Of a stretch of DNA of 64,000 nt, positions 8,162-16,435 are shown piece by piece. Under the pieces are notes generated by a model. It was not told where the DNA came from and made no database searches. It worked only from the letters and a program-made list of their open reading frames with translations. The DNA comes from CAZJHD01 sp964545855 (GTDB taxonomy: Bacteria; Planctomycetota; UBA1135; JACQFD01), in contig CAZJHD010000001.1 in the NCBI GenBank assembly GCA_964545855.1, positions 186,001-250,000 on the forward strand, given 5' to 3'. The position numbers and the translations under genes are program-made. Positions within the stretch are counted from its first letter, which is position 1; the number at the start of each line of letters is the position of its first letter.

Positions 8162-10111
8162 ATGCGCGCCGAGAGACCGTTCATGATCGATCCGCTCCTC
8201 GCCTTCTCGCTCGTGCTCGCGCTCCAGGGGCCGCACGTCCTCACCGATCGCCCCGGCGCGAGGCTGCTCCCGCTGCCGAAGGAGGAAGGCGTCTTCCATT
8301 TCGTCGTCTTCGGCGACCGCACGGGCGGGCCGAAGGAGGGGATCCGCGTGCTGGAGCAGGCCGTGGCGGACGCGAACCTGCTGGGCCCCGATCTCGTGAT
8401 GACCGTGGGCGATCTCGTGGAGGGCTACAACGCAGCGGCCGCGTGGACCGCGCAGGCCCGCGAGTACTCCGCCGTCATGGATCGTCTCGCGATGCCCTGG
8501 TATCCCGTCGCCGGCAATCACGACATCTACTGGCGCGGCCCCGACGCGCCTCCCGGAGAGCACGAGCGCGACTTCGAGACCCAATTCGGCCCGCTCTGGT
8601 ACTGGTTCCGCCACAAGAACGCGGCCTTCGTGGCGCTCTACTCCGACGAGGGCGATCTCGCATCGGGGGAGAAGGGCTTCTCGAAGGCGCAGCACACCCA
8701 GATGAGCGAGCGCCAGCTCGCATGGCTGCGCGCGACGCTCGCGGAGACGAAGTCGCTCGACCACGTGTTCCTCTTCCTGCATCACCCGCGATGGCAGAGC
8801 GAGCGCTACCCGGGCACGAACTGGGACGCGGTGCACTCGGTGCTGGTGGAGGCGGGGAACGTCTCGGCGGTCTTCGCCGGACACATCCACCGGATGTCCT
8901 ACGGCGGGAAGCGCGACGGCATCGAGTACTTCACGCTCGCGACCGTCGGCGCCGCGCTCGACAGCGACTTCCCGCGGGCCGGCTGGCTCCACCACTTGAA
9001 CGTCGTCACCGTGCGCGCGTCGGGGATCACGGTCGCCGCGGTGCCGGTGGGCGCCGTGATCGATCCCCGGGAGATGACCGAGGAGCGGCTCGCGGAGCTG
9101 CAGCGGCTGCGGTCGATCGAGCCGAAGCGGCTCTCGCCGGTCCTCGGGATCGAGCGCGACGGGTCGGCGGCGGGATCGGTCGTGGTGGAGATCGCCAATC
9201 CGACGAGCCGGCCGATCGAGGTCACGGCGTCCGCGGCCGGCGACGGTTGGGCCTCCGCTCCGAACCATCGCCACGTGCGCATCCCTGCGCGGGAGGCGGC
9301 GCCGATCGCGCTCGAGCTGGGCCGTCTTCCGTCTCCCGAGGGCGCCGGCTTCGAGGAGCCCGTGCTCGAGCTCGCGATCGAATGGATCGGCGAGACGATG
9401 CGCGTGGCGGCGCCCACGGTGCGGAGGCCGATCGAAATGGCGCTGCGGGAGACTCCCGACGCCGAGCCGCCGCCCGCCGAGGAGCACGCGCTGCAGCTCC
9501 CCGGCAGATCCGCGTGCGTGCGCGTGTCGTCCGCCGACCTCGACCTCCCCGACGGACCCTTCACGCTGGAGGGCTGGATCCGCGGGCGGAGCTACGCCGG
9601 CCGCCGCGGCTTCCTCAACAAGACGGAGAACGCCGAGTTCGGCCTCTTCGTGACCGACGGGATTCCCGCGTTCCTCGTGCACCTGGACGGGAAGTACGCG
9701 TCCGCCCTCGCGCCGCAGCCGGTGCTGGAGCCTGGTCGCTGGCACCACCTGGCGGGCGTCTTCGACGGATCGGAGGTGCGCCTCTACCTCGACGGGCGCC
9801 GCATCGCGTCTTCCCCCGGCAAGGGACGGAGGACGACGAACGGCCTCCCGCTCCTCGTGGGCGCCGACGTCACGCGCAGCGGGAACGCCGTCGACGGACA
9901 CGACGGGGAGATCGACGACGTGCGCGTGTCGCTCGGCACGCGCTACGGCGGCGAGACGTTCGTCCCGAGCCGGCGGCACGTCTCCGACGCGAGCACGCGG
10001 CTCCTCCTCCACTTCGACCGAGCCCTGGGCCCGTTCGTCGTCGACGACTCGCCTCGACGGCGCCATCCGCGGCTCTCGAGCGGCGCCGTGGTCCTTCGCG
10101 CGGGGAGCTGA
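8162..10111 (+). CDS. Secreted metallophosphoesterase with C-terminal LamG-like domain
   Basis: About 649 residues. A short hydrophobic N-terminus (IDPLLAFSLVLALQG) suggests export. Residues ~35-300 form a calcineurin-like phosphoesterase: FVVFGDRTGG (DxxxG variant), VMTVGDLVEGYN, PVAGNHDIYW, FLHHPRWQ and VFAGHIHRMSY supply the metal ligands. A beta-rich linker follows. The C-terminal ~190 residues (LQLPGRSACVRV, FTLEGWIRGRSY, GRWHHLAGVFDGSEVRLYLDGR, GEIDDVRVSLGTRYGGETF) are a concanavalin/LamG jelly roll, common in extracellular planctomycete enzymes. ATG 8183 is an alternative start. The substrate is unknown; the jelly roll suggests carbohydrate or surface binding. Confidence 0.85.
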   Translation: MRAERPFMIDPLLAFSLVLALQGPHVLTDRPGARLLPLPKEEGVFHFVVFGDRTGGPKEGIRVLEQAVADANLLGPDLVMTVGDLVEGYNAAAAWTAQAREYSAVMDRLAMPWYPVAGNHDIYWRGPDAPPGEHERDFETQFGPLWYWFRHKNAAFVALYSDEGDLASGEKGFSKAQHTQMSERQLAWLRATLAETKSLDHVFLFLHHPRWQSERYPGTNWDAVHSVLVEAGNVSAVFAGHIHRMSYGGKRDGIEYFTLATVGAALDSDFPRAGWLHHLNVVTVRASGITVAAVPVGAVIDPREMTEERLAELQRLRSIEPKRLSPVLGIERDGSAAGSVVVEIANPTSRPIEVTASAAGDGWASAPNHRHVRIPAREAAPIALELGRLPSPEGAGFEEPVLELAIEWIGETMRVAAPTVRRPIEMALRETPDAEPPPAEEHALQLPGRSACVRVSSADLDLPDGPFTLEGWIRGRSYAGRRGFLNKTENAEFGLFVTDGIPAFLVHLDGKYASALAPQPVLEPGRWHHLAGVFDGSEVRLYLDGRRIASSPGKGRRTTNGLPLLVGADVTRSGNAVDGHDGEIDDVRVSLGTRYGGETFVPSRRHVSDASTRLLLHFDRALGPFVVDDSPRRRHPRLSSGAVVLRAGS

Positions 10112-10250
10112 GAGCGCCGCCGCGCAGCGCGCACCGACGCCGGCTCCTCGGATTCTCGAACCCTTTGGCGCCCCGCGCCGGACTGCAACGATTCTCGCCG
10201 CACTCCTCGACCCCGGCCGATCCGTCATGCGATCCACGCTCGGAGCTCCG

Positions 10251-11741
10251 ATGCTCGGAAACCTGTTCGTCGCCCTCCTCATCGCGGGCTCGCTCGCCGC
10301 CACGGTCCGGGCCGCGGACCGCCAGGACCCGACGCCGGCCGCGAAGGCAGCCCATCCGATCGCCGGCTACTGGGAGGGGACGCTCGACGTGGGTCTCGCG
10401 AAGCTGCGCCTCGGTCTCCACGTGGAGGCCGAGGGCTCGGGCCTTCGTGCCAAGCTCGACAGCATCGACCAGGGTGCGCTCGGGATCGACGTCGACACGA
10501 TCACCTTCGAGGACCGCGAGGTGGCGTTCCGCATCGACGGGCTGAAGGCCTCCTACACCGGTCGCCTCGCGGAGAGCGGCGAGCGCATGGAGGGGACGTT
10601 CCGTCAGGGTCGCAGCTTCCCTCTCGCCTTCGAGCGGAAGAAGGAGGCGTCGAAGCTCGTGCGGCCGCAGGAGCCCGTCCCTCCCTTCCCCTACCGGGAG
10701 GAGAGGGTCGCCTTCGGCCACGAGCCCGGGAAGGGAGTCGCCGCGACGTTCCTCCCGAGCGCCTCCGCGGACGGTGGGCCGCGCGTCACGCTGCGCGGGA
10801 CGCTCACCATTCCGGAGGGCAAGGGGCCCTTCGCCGCCGCCGTCCTCGTGTCGGGCTCCGGTCCCCAGGACCGCGACGAGCAGATCCTCGGGCACAAGCC
10901 CTTCCTCGTTCTCGCCGACTTCCTCGCGCGGCGCGGCATCGCCGTGCTGCGCTGCGACGACCGTGGAGTCGGCGAATCGACGGGCGACTTCGACGTGTGC
11001 ACGTCCCTCGACTTCGCGGACGACGCCGAGGCCGGCGTGCGATTCCTCGGGACGCGTCCGGAGATCCGCAAGGACCGGATCGGGATCGTCGGACACAGCG
11101 AGGGAGGGCTCGTCGGGCCGATCGTGGCCGCGCGCAGCGACGCCGTCGGGTTCCTCGTGCTCCTCGCCGGGCCGGGCGTCTCCGGTGCGGAGGTCCTGCG
11201 GCTGCAGTCGGCGCTCGTCTCCGAGAGCCTCGGGATGTCCGCCGACACCATCGCGAAGGCGCGCGTCCTGGGCGACAGGCTCTACGAGCTCGCCCTCGTG
11301 GAGGCGCCGACGGCGGACCAGTCGGCGGAGCTCCTGCGCGTCGCGGGCGAGCTGCAGGGGCTCGCCCCGCAGGGAGACGCGCAGCCGAAGGACGATGGCG
11401 ACGCTGGGGCCGCGCTCGTCCGGAGCATGACCTCGCCCTGGATGCGGCTCTTCCTCCGTCACGATCCGCGCGTGCCGCTGCGCGCGGTCCGATGTCCGGT
11501 GCTCGCCCTGAACGGCGGACTCGACCTGCAGGTGGATCCCGCGCAGAACCTCCCGGAGATCGCACGCGCCCTCGCCGAGGGCGGGAACGCCGATTGGACC
11601 GTGACGCGCCTGCCGGGCCTGAACCACCTCTTCCAGACCGCGGCCACCGGCTCGCCGGCGGAGTACGGCCTCATCGACGAGACGTTCTCTCCGAGGGCGT
11701 TGGAGGCCGTCGCCGCCTGGATCGAGGCGCGCGTGCGGTGA
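10251..11741 (+). CDS. Secreted alpha/beta hydrolase
   Basis: About 496 residues with signal peptide LGNLFVALLIAGSLAATVRAA. Residues ~25-140 form a beta-rich domain (IAGYWEGTLDVG and following) typical of secreted hydrolases that have an N-terminal DUF-type barrel. The hydrolase domain follows: VLVSGSGPQDRDE (oxyanion region), LRCDDRGVGESTGDF, the nucleophile elbow GIVGHSEGGLVG, the acid LNGGLDLQVDP and the His in LPGLNHLFQ. The catalytic triad is therefore complete. The ATG at 10251 has GGAG five bases upstream; ATG 10227 is possible. It overlaps cutC by 4 bp. An esterase or peptidase function is likely, with substrate unknown. Confidence 0.85.
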   Translation: MLGNLFVALLIAGSLAATVRAADRQDPTPAAKAAHPIAGYWEGTLDVGLAKLRLGLHVEAEGSGLRAKLDSIDQGALGIDVDTITFEDREVAFRIDGLKASYTGRLAESGERMEGTFRQGRSFPLAFERKKEASKLVRPQEPVPPFPYREERVAFGHEPGKGVAATFLPSASADGGPRVTLRGTLTIPEGKGPFAAAVLVSGSGPQDRDEQILGHKPFLVLADFLARRGIAVLRCDDRGVGESTGDFDVCTSLDFADDAEAGVRFLGTRPEIRKDRIGIVGHSEGGLVGPIVAARSDAVGFLVLLAGPGVSGAEVLRLQSALVSESLGMSADTIAKARVLGDRLYELALVEAPTADQSAELLRVAGELQGLAPQGDAQPKDDGDAGAALVRSMTSPWMRLFLRHDPRVPLRAVRCPVLALNGGLDLQVDPAQNLPEIARALAEGGNADWTVTRLPGLNHLFQTAATGSPAEYGLIDETFSPRALEAVAAWIEARVR

Positions 11742-12394
11742 GCGCATCGGCCGATGCGCCGGTGCTCTTCGAGGGCTGCGCCGACTCGGTGGCCTCGGCG
11801 CGGGCGGCGGTGGCGGCGGGAGCCGGCCGGCTGGAGCTCTGCGTGCGGCTCGACGTCGGAGGGCTCACGCCTCCGGACGCGCTCCTGCGCGACGTCGTCG
11901 GGGAGTTCGCGATCCCGGTGCATGCGATGGTCCGCCCGCGGTCGGGCCCCTTCGTCGCCGGCGCGACCGTCGTGGCGGAGATGGAGGACGCGATCGCCCG
12001 CTGCGCGCGGCTCGGCGCCGCCGGCGTCGTCCTGGGGCTCCTCGATGGAGACGCGCGCGTCGACCGTGCGGCCGTCGAGCGACTCGTGCGCGCCGCGCGC
12101 CCGCTGACGGTCACGTTCCATCGGGCCTTCGACGGGACGCGAGACCGCGACGAAGCGCTGGAGACCCTCGTCGCGCTCGGCGTCGACCGCGTGCTGTCGT
12201 CGGGCGGCGCGCCGTCGGCCGAGGAGGGGATCGACGCGCTGCGCGATCTCGTCCTGCGCGCGCGCGGACGCATCGGGATCATCGCCGGGGGCGGCGTGCG
12301 TCCTCACAACTGGAGGCGCATCGTCGCGGAGACGGGCGTGCGCGAGATCCACGGCACCGTTCCGATCCCGATGCCGCGCCCCGGCGGCGCATGA
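11738..12394 (+). CDS. cutC: Copper homeostasis protein CutC family
   Basis: This 218-residue TIM-barrel protein has family motifs: LFEGCADSVASARAAVAAGAGRLELC, near the start, GLTPP, VHAMVRPRSG, GVVLGLLDGD, VTFHRAFDG, LSSGGAPSAEEG and IIAGGGVRPHN. It is a little shorter than the usual ~245 residues. CutC has been linked to copper tolerance, but its biochemical role is not settled. The GTG start overlaps the hydrolase stop (GTGA), so the two genes are probably co-translated, although no functional link between them is known. Only 35 bp separate its stop from the convergent NYN gene. Confidence 0.88.
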   Translation: MSASADAPVLFEGCADSVASARAAVAAGAGRLELCVRLDVGGLTPPDALLRDVVGEFAIPVHAMVRPRSGPFVAGATVVAEMEDAIARCARLGAAGVVLGLLDGDARVDRAAVERLVRAARPLTVTFHRAFDGTRDRDEALETLVALGVDRVLSSGGAPSAEEGIDALRDLVLRARGRIGIIAGGGVRPHNWRRIVAETGVREIHGTVPIPMPRPGGA

Positions 12395-12429
12395 GAGCGG
12401 CGGCTCCGCGAGGCCGACGCGTGCGTCGG

Positions 12430-13284
12430 TCAGCGGCGTCGCGTGCTCGCGGGCGGCGCGCTGGCGCCGGTCGGCCCGCTGGACCGAGTCCGCCGCCGGG
12501 GCGCCGGGGCGGCGCTCTCCTGGCCGCGGAGTTCGTCGCCGAAGGCCTCGACGAAGGTCGAGCGGTTCGAGCTGTCGCGGGCGATGCGGACGAGGCCGCG
12601 CTTCGCGGCGCCCTCCAGGAGGTCGCTGAAGGAGCGGAAGCCGTAGTAGCTCTCGTCGAAGGACGGGCTCATGCGCTTCATCGTCTCCTTGATGAGCGAC
12701 GCCCAGAGGACGTCGCGGTTCTGGCGCCGCAGCGCGGCGAGCGCTTCGAGGAGCAGCGTGAAGAGCTCGAGCTCCTTCTCGCCCACCTGCTTCAGCGTCG
12801 TGGGCACCGTCGCCGACGAGCGCTGCATGTCCGAGTAGTAGATGAACTCGTCGCAGTTGTCTCGGAGCAGCGCCGACGTGGACTCCTTCACGCCGAGGCC
12901 GATCACGGTCTTCCCGTTCTCCTTCAGCTTGGAGACGACGGGCGAGAAGTCGCTGTCTCCCGAAACGATCACGAAGGTGTCGATGTGGGCCTTGGAGTAG
13001 CAGAGGTCCATCACGTCGACGCACAGGCGCATGTCGGCGGAGTTCTTGCCCGAGAGGCGGCGCGCGGGGATCTGCATCAGCTCGAAGGCGTGCTCCTGCA
13101 GCCGGCTCGCGGCCCGCGGGAATCTCTGCCAGTCGGCATAGGCACGCTTCACCACGATGTGGCCTCGTTCGACGAGGCGCTTGAGGACGCGCGCGACGTC
13201 GAACCCCTCCTCGCGATTGCTGAATCCGACGGCCAGGTTCTCGAAGTCGAGGAACACGGCGAGGAGGTGGTTCTCGGTATCCAT
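12430..13284 (-). CDS. NYN-domain RNase-like protein with C-terminal OST-HTH/LOTUS domain
   Basis: 284 residues. The N-terminal ~150 residues form a NYN (LabA/DUF88) PIN-like nuclease domain. They contain VFLDFENLA, with the first metal Asp, then SADMRLCVDVMDLCY and FVIVSGDSDFSPVV with further acidic ligands, and GKTVIGLGVKE. Residues ~160-250 (LFTLLLEALAALRRQ, GFRSFSDLLEGAAKRGLVRI) match the winged-helix OST-HTH/LOTUS domain, which binds RNA. The tail is a Pro/Arg/Ser-rich linker. This architecture parallels eukaryotic MARF1/limkain-b1-like proteins and is known in bacteria, where its targets are undefined. A role in RNA turnover is inferred. It lies directly downstream of the kinase gene on the same strand. 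Confidence 0.85.
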   Translation of the reverse strand: MDTENHLLAVFLDFENLAVGFSNREEGFDVARVLKRLVERGHIVVKRAYADWQRFPRAASRLQEHAFELMQIPARRLSGKNSADMRLCVDVMDLCYSKAHIDTFVIVSGDSDFSPVVSKLKENGKTVIGLGVKESTSALLRDNCDEFIYYSDMQRSSATVPTTLKQVGEKELELFTLLLEALAALRRQNRDVLWASLIKETMKRMSPSFDESYYGFRSFSDLLEGAAKRGLVRIARDSSNRSTFVEAFGDELRGQESAAPAPRRRTRSSGPTGASAPPASTRRR

Positions 13285-13317
13285 GCGGTGGCGGTCGGAG
13301 GGCGAAGGCGGGCCGGC

Positions 13318-13323
13318 ACTCTA
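13318..13323 (-). promoter_or_regulatory. Possible -10 element (TAGAGT) overlapping the kinase stop codon
   Basis: Read on the minus strand, TAGAGTGCCGG begins with the TAG stop of the upstream kinase gene and lies 33 nt before the NYN gene ATG. The position fits the TAnnnT boxes elsewhere, but the overlap with a stop codon makes chance likely. Confidence 0.2.
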
Positions 13324-16300
13324 TCGCCCGCCCGAGGCGGGCGGCGCTCGGTTCTCGGGCGCGCGCCGTCGAGCCGCGAGCCGGAAGCCGAGCGCCTTGG
13401 AGGTGGAATCGGCGGGGAGCCCCTCGCTGTGGCAGTTGCTGAAGACCTTCGTCTCGCCCTCCACCCAGGATCCTCCCGCCCAGGGGTGATCGTGGTTCTC
13501 CTCCCAGAACCACCCATCGCACCACTCGCTCACGCCGCCCGAGAGGTCGAAGAGGCCCGAGGCGCTCTCGTCGATGGGGAATCGGAGGATCGGCTCGGGA
13601 ACCGGCCGGGGGCGCGCGAAGCAGCTCTTGATCCAGTGGGGCCGGTAGTGATTCCCGTAGACGAAGCGTCTCTTGCCGCCGGCGGCGGCTCCGCACCAGT
13701 CGGTGTAGGTCGGCAGCGCGTAGGCGAGGTCGCTCCCGCGCGCCGCTTCGCGCGCGTCGAGCCAGGTGGCGTAGGCCTTCGCATCGTTCCAGGAGACGCC
13801 GGCGACCGGCATCTCGGGGACGACGCCCGGCGCCAGCGCGAAGGTCCCGTCGGTCTCCCGGACCACGAGGAGCGTCCCCGACGGAGACCTCGGCCATCGG
13901 GTCGGCTGGTCCGCGCGGTCCACTTCCGTCAGCGTCGCGGGATCGTTCAGGAACTCGAGGTACTCGAGGAAGGTGACCTCGCGGTCCATCATCCAGTAGT
14001 CGCGCTCCGTGATGTAGACGAGCCCCGTCGGCGTCGTGCCCGCGGGCGCGAGCGCGTAGATCAGCTCCTGCTCCCGTGCTTCCGAGACGTGGAGCGTCCA
14101 TCGTTGGTCCTCGAAGCCGTCGCGTCGGAGCACGATCAGGAGGAACTCGGGCTCGAAGCTGCGCGTCGTGGGCGCGATGCCCTGGAGGCTCGAGGCGCCG
14201 AGGACGACCGGTGCCGCCGTGGTGCGCACCACGAGTCCCGCCGGCAGCAGCAGGTCGACCGGTCGGTCAGCGCGCAGGGCTCTCGCGGGAACCCCTCCGC
14301 GCTCGGCGAGGCCGCGCGGGTCGAGGAACGTCCACCCGAGGCTCTCGAGGGACGTGCCGGCGTGCGTGGTGCGGACGCCGTCGCGCTCCAGCACCAGGGA
14401 GACGGCCGGCCCAGGGGCATGGGATTCGACGTCGAAGAGCTCGTGGACCGGCTGGCCGTCGATCTCGATAAGCCTCGCCGGCGGCTCGGAGCCGTCGGAG
14501 CGCACGGCGAAGACGGTCCCCTCGATCGGCGCACCGAGGATCTCGACGACGTGGTCGCCCGTCCGGAGCTCTCCCGCTCCGCGGATCACTCGGAGCGCCC
14601 AGCGCCCCGGCTCGATGGGCGGAGGACCCGAGACGGGCACCGGCACGAGCCGATGGGCGCCTCCCTCGACGAGCTCCGCCACCTCGCGGAAGGAGAACGC
14701 GTGCACCTCGGCGTCGTGCGGCGTGCCCTGGATGCTCACGGCGCCCGTCGTTCCGATCTCGCCGCGCAACGTCCCCGCGGGGTCGCTCTCGACGGCGAGG
14801 CCCCGGAAGAACGCGGCGGCGACGGCATCGCGCTCGCTCACGGCCTCGCGCCAGCGCTCGACGTAGTACTCGGCCCGCACCTCGCCGATGCCCTCGGCGC
14901 CCGGATCGAGTCGCTCGGCGCGGAGGATGAGCTCCTGGATCTGGGAGCCGAGGAGCTCATGCATGCGGCGCAGCGCGTGCAGCTCCTCGACGCGCTTCTC
15001 GAGCTGCGCGATCTCCAGGCGGGGGACGAACATCTGCTGCACGTCCCACTCCGTCTGCTCCACGGCGCGGGCGAGCGGCTCCGCGTCGCGTCGCGACTGC
15101 CGAAAGGCGGCGAGGGCCGTTCGCGCCTCGCCGACGGCGGCGCGCGCGTCGGCCACGCTGCTCCGGCGCGCCTCGACGCTGCGCCAGGCCTCCAAGCCGA
15201 GGGCCGCGCCGAGGAGGAGCACGCCTCCCGCGGCGAGCGCCGCTGCGGAGCGGTTGCGGCGGACCCATTTCGTCGCGCGTCGCAGGGCGCCCGTCGGCCG
15301 TGCGGAGATCGGGCGAAGGTCGAGGATCGCCTCGAGATCGGCGGCGAAGTCTCCGGCCGTCGCGTAGCGGTGGCGTGGATCCTTCTCGATCGCCTTCAGG
15401 ATCGCGGTCTGCAGGTCGCGCGGGATCGACGGGTTCCATCGGCGCGGCGGATCGGGCTCTCGAAGGAGGATCTTCCGGAAGAGCTGCGCGTTCGTCTCGG
15501 CCTCGAAGGGGACGCGTCCCGTGGCGCACTCGTAGAGCGTCGCGCCGAGGGAGTAGATGTCGCTCGCGTGGCCGATCTCCGCGCCGCTTCCCTCCACCTG
15601 CTCCGGCGAGGCGTAGAAGGGAGACCCCTGGAATCCAACGGTGACCGTGGTGCCGGAGAGATCGGTCTTCCTCGCGAGCCCGAAGTCCACGAGCTTCGCG
15701 ACGCCGTCGGGCGTGATGCGGATGTTCGCCGGCTTCACGTCCCGGTGGATCACTCCGGCTCGATGGGCGCATTCGAGGGCCCGACCGATCTGGGCGATCC
15801 ACCGGAGCGACTGCTGCAGCGGAGCCGGGCGTCCCTGCCGGACGGTCTCCCTCAGCACGTGCTCGAGGGTCGACCCCGGCACGTACTCCATCGCGAGGTA
15901 GCGGACGCCGCGCTCCTCGCCCGTCGCGAAGAGGGTGGCGACGTTCGGATGGGCGAGGCGTGCGATGGCCTGAGCTTCGCGCTCGAACTGCCGCTCGGCG
16001 CCGCGCGATCCCGAGCGTTCGGGGCGAATCAGCTTGAGCGCGACGCGGCGGCGCAGGGGCTCCTGCTCGGCGAGGAAGACGACTCCCATGCCGCCTTCGC
16101 CGAGCCGCCGCAGGAGCCGGAAGGACCCGAGACGCTCGAAGGGGAGATCCTCGTCGGTCGGCTCGTCGGGCTCACCGTCGGGATCGCCGGCGGCGGAGGC
16201 CGTGTGTCCCTCCTCGGCGAGCATCCAGCGGAGCGCGCGGAGCCTGTCCAACAGCTCCGGCGACGCGCCTCCACGGGCGGCACAGAAGGCGTCGACGGCC

Positions 16301-16371
16301 TCGATCTCGCCGCGTTGAGCGGCGGCGAGATACTCGTCGAAGATCCGCTCTTCTCGTTCGGATTCGCTCAT
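13321..16371 (-). CDS. Membrane Ser/Thr protein kinase with C-terminal FGE-sulfatase-like domain
   Basis: 1016 residues. The Hanks-type kinase domain spans ~82-350: glycine loop LGEGGMGVVF, Lys113, HRDVKPAN (209-216) and DFG (229-231), with APE-like SPEQ. All catalytic residues are present. A transmembrane helix (AAALAAGGVLLLGAALGLEAW) follows at ~375-395. Then come a coiled-coil region, beta-rich PDZ/PEGA-like segments, and from ~770 an FGE-sulfatase (SUMF1-like) domain (VAGVSWNDAKAYATWLDARE, GLFDLSGGVSEW, GGSW, ALGFRLAARR). The FGE active-site Cys pair is absent, so this part is probably a ligand- or protein-binding sensor outside the membrane. A TACCAT box lies 15 nt before the ATG. It resembles the kinase at 42484. 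Confidence 0.9.
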   Translation of the reverse strand: MSESEREERIFDEYLAAAQRGEIEAVDAFCAARGGASPELLDRLRALRWMLAEEGHTASAAGDPDGEPDEPTDEDLPFERLGSFRLLRRLGEGGMGVVFLAEQEPLRRRVALKLIRPERSGSRGAERQFEREAQAIARLAHPNVATLFATGEERGVRYLAMEYVPGSTLEHVLRETVRQGRPAPLQQSLRWIAQIGRALECAHRAGVIHRDVKPANIRITPDGVAKLVDFGLARKTDLSGTTVTVGFQGSPFYASPEQVEGSGAEIGHASDIYSLGATLYECATGRVPFEAETNAQLFRKILLREPDPPRRWNPSIPRDLQTAILKAIEKDPRHRYATAGDFAADLEAILDLRPISARPTGALRRATKWVRRNRSAAALAAGGVLLLGAALGLEAWRSVEARRSSVADARAAVGEARTALAAFRQSRRDAEPLARAVEQTEWDVQQMFVPRLEIAQLEKRVEELHALRRMHELLGSQIQELILRAERLDPGAEGIGEVRAEYYVERWREAVSERDAVAAAFFRGLAVESDPAGTLRGEIGTTGAVSIQGTPHDAEVHAFSFREVAELVEGGAHRLVPVPVSGPPPIEPGRWALRVIRGAGELRTGDHVVEILGAPIEGTVFAVRSDGSEPPARLIEIDGQPVHELFDVESHAPGPAVSLVLERDGVRTTHAGTSLESLGWTFLDPRGLAERGGVPARALRADRPVDLLLPAGLVVRTTAAPVVLGASSLQGIAPTTRSFEPEFLLIVLRRDGFEDQRWTLHVSEAREQELIYALAPAGTTPTGLVYITERDYWMMDREVTFLEYLEFLNDPATLTEVDRADQPTRWPRSPSGTLLVVRETDGTFALAPGVVPEMPVAGVSWNDAKAYATWLDAREAARGSDLAYALPTYTDWCGAAAGGKRRFVYGNHYRPHWIKSCFARPRPVPEPILRFPIDESASGLFDLSGGVSEWCDGWFWEENHDHPWAGGSWVEGETKVFSNCHSEGLPADSTSKALGFRLAARRRAPENRAPPASGGR

Positions 16372-16386
16372 CGGGCGGCGGGCCCG

Positions 16387-16392
16387 ATGGTA
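16387..16392 (-). promoter_or_regulatory. Possible -10 element (TACCAT on the minus strand)
   Basis: Minus-strand TACCATCGGGCC lies 15 nt upstream of the kinase ATG. It closely matches the TACCATCG ahead of the citrate synthase gene. No -35 is recognised. Confidence 0.3.
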
Positions 16393-16435
16393 GGCGGAGG
16401 ATCCAGGCGTGGGAACGCGCGGACCGGTCCCCGGA

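Noticed and set aside
6920..10545. Two frames of more than 1100 codons, one on each strand, across the phosphoesterase and ABC-like genes
   Set aside because: Both overlap well-supported genes out of frame and have the biased composition of shadow frames.
13321..16371. Calling the kinase-linked FGE domain a sulfatase-modifying factor
   Set aside because: The active-site Cys pair is absent in this protein and in the one at 42484.
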